Positions 5,164-6,508 of a stretch of 6,508 nt of DNA are shown here, one piece after another. The DNA lies in NCBI GenBank assembly GCA_051010055.1, contig JBPCVY010000036.1, positions 1 through 6,508 on the forward strand, given 5' to 3'. Positions within the stretch are counted from its first letter, which is position 1. Every line of letters starts with the position of its first letter. Both the position numbers and the translations under genes were made by a program. The notes below the pieces were generated by a model. The model was given only the letters and a program-made list of their open reading frames with translations, was not told where the DNA came from and did no database searches. Source of the stretch: CAJQND01 sp051010055. GTDB lineage: Bacteria > Pseudomonadota > Alphaproteobacteria > Rhizobiales > CAJQND01.

Positions 5164-6508
5164 CTAACTACCGATTTTGCCACCACCCTTCTTGGTGACA
5201 ACAATAATCGAAGGTCTCGGCGGTATGCCGTCGTTAAAATCAGGCCAACGTGTCACGGGATCATCAAACGTTGCTTCACGCTCGAAACCCTTAAATTCCT
5301 TGGTGCCATCTGTTCCAAGGTGTTGAACCGCAAGGAAAAGTGTCTCTCCATCCTTCGTGAAACAGGGGCCGCACAATTCTCCGCCGACAGGGCAGCGGAA
5401 AAACAGCTTGGAGCGGCCGCGCAATTCGCCTTCCGTTTCAACTCCATAAAGGCCATCTGATTTACTCGTTCTACCCCATTCCCTGCCTTGATCCGTAGAC
5501 ACCCACAGACGGCCATCGGCATCAAATGCGCAGTTATCGGGGGAGGCTAACCACCCGTGTTCGGAAGTTTCCGGATGCCACTCAGCGCCCACTTCAGCAA
5601 TGGCAGGATCACCGCATTTGATAAGAATTCCCCAACGCCCATTGGTGGCCGCGTGGTCGCCGTTATCTTCTTTGATCTCGATGATGTGCAAAAAAAATTC
5701 TCCGGGCGGGGGTTGGCCGCATTCAACTTGCCTGAATTACGATTTTTGTTGTTGGTCAGCATGACAAAAACGGTGCCATCACCTTTCGGCTGCGCGTCCT
5801 CAGGACGGTCCATTGGCGTTGCCCCGAGCTTGTCTGCGGCCAGGCGGGCATCAATCAAAACATCGGCCTGACTGTTAAACCCGTTTTCTGCAGTGAGGCT
5901 GCCCTCACCGAGGACAAGCGGCAGCCAATCCAGTGTGCCATCATCATTGAAACGGGCGGCGTAAAGTGGCCCCTCACTTAGCAGGGTCCTGTTTGCCTTG
6001 CCGATCGAAGGTTCATATTTTCCGGCCGAAACATACTTGTAGAGATATTCAAATCGATGATCGTCGGCAGAATAGATCGCCACATGGCCGTCATTCGTGA
6101 GCACGGTTTCCGAACCTTCGTGACGAAACCTGCCCAACGCAGTGTGTTTGACGGGCACCGAATTCGGATCAAACGGGTCTACCTCAACAATCCAGCCAAA
6201 GCGGTTGGACTCATTGGGTTCTTTGTCAATATTGAAGCGGTCGAAATGCTGGCCCCAATTGTGCCATAGGGCCGGCACCCCGTATCGCTTCATTGATGCA
6301 GCTTCAGGGCCTTCAAGAACCGGTTTCTTGTCCTTGTCCAGTTTGCCGGTCCAGAAATATCCATGGAAGTTTTCTTCCGCCATCAAATAAGTGCCCCAGG
6401 GCGTCATGCCACCAGCGCAATTATTCAAAGTGCCGATCACCTTTTTGCCGGTTGGATCGGCGCTGGTTTTTAGCCGGATATGGCCCGCCGCCGGGCCACT
6501 CCGCGTCA
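5164..6508 (-). pseudogene. phoX: PhoX/DUF839 family alkaline phosphatase, 5' end outside window, frameshifted
   Basis: The frame is open at the window edge and reads GPAAGHIRLKTSADPTG then GTLNNCAGGMTPWGTYLMAE, the hallmark of PhoX-type Ca2+-dependent phosphatases. In the family the Cys of NNCAGG belongs to the metal site. Further family blocks are EVDPFDP, TALGRFRHEG, YSADDHRFEYLYKY, ADVLIDARLAADKLGAT, MDRPED and LTNNKNR. After NPRPEN the frame is lost at T8 (5697-5690). The next frame continues at once with HIIEIKEDNGDHAA, SPDNCAFDADGRLWVSTDQG, GPCFTKDGETLFLAVQH and the typical end WPDFNDGIPPRPS...KIGS, stopping at 5164. One extra T restores alignment. Read literally, the upstream frame ends about 50 residues later at 5547 and the product loses roughly 175 C-terminal residues. 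PhoX proteins are normally Tat-exported to the periplasm and phosphate-regulated; that end is not in the window. Pseudogene, slippage or sequencing error all remain possible. Confidence 0.85.
5690..5697 (-). other. T8 homopolymer at the phoX frame break
   Basis: Eight A on the plus strand (T on the coding strand) sit exactly where homology passes from one frame to the other. Nine T would give N-F-F-L-H across the junction, the same spacing as the usual N-x-x-G-H of the family; six T would also restore the frame. Such runs are hot spots for indel mutation, polymerase slippage and sequencing error. Confidence 0.85.

Noticed and set aside
5164..5691. Separate gene starting at TTG 5691
   Set aside because: The 'start' lies immediately after the T8 run and the sequence directly continues PhoX homology from the other frame; no Shine-Dalgarno is present. 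It is the second part of a frameshifted gene.

Overview
The window looks like a chromosomal segment of an alphaproteobacterium, possibly of the Rhizobiales or a related marine group. The evidence is the LeuA, PhoX and tRNA sequence types and the moderately GC-rich coding sequence; no finer placement is possible from sequence alone. Every gene lies on the minus strand, so the biological reading order runs from high to low coordinates.

Region by region, in the direction of transcription: (1) 6508-5164 is the C-terminal part of a PhoX/DUF839-type alkaline phosphatase. Its reading frame is broken at an eight-base T run (A run on the plus strand, 5690-5697), and a strong intrinsic terminator follows. 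(2) 5035-3293 is a tightly coupled two-gene unit: a PhzF-family isomerase, then an isocitrate lyase/PEP mutase-superfamily protein. The second gene's Shine-Dalgarno overlaps the first gene's stop codon, and a short palindrome with flanking direct repeats lies upstream of the pair. (3) 3292-1351 is leuA (2-isopropylmalate synthase) with a long leader. The leader encodes a 37-residue peptide with five leucines in its last eleven residues, and its stop codon sits in the 5' arm of a strong hairpin. This is the layout of a leucine-sensing ribosome-stalling attenuator. No U-tract follows the hairpin, so the mechanism may be translational or Rho-dependent. (4) 1240-1165 is tRNA-Lys(CTT) with encoded CCA and one acceptor-stem mismatch. 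(5) 1143-1 is the N-terminal part of a surface-carbohydrate biosynthesis protein. It starts only 21 bp after the tRNA 3' end and runs off the window.

How the parts relate: leuA is core leucine metabolism and its leader should tie expression to charged tRNA-Leu. PhoX is a phosphate-scavenging enzyme, here either inactivated or dependent on slippage. The PhzF/ICL-PEPM pair is probably a small catabolic or modification module of unknown substrate. The surface-polysaccharide gene beside the tRNA may mark the edge of an accessory region. The most notable item is the leucine leader peptide and its attenuator, which is absent from ordinary ORF annotation.
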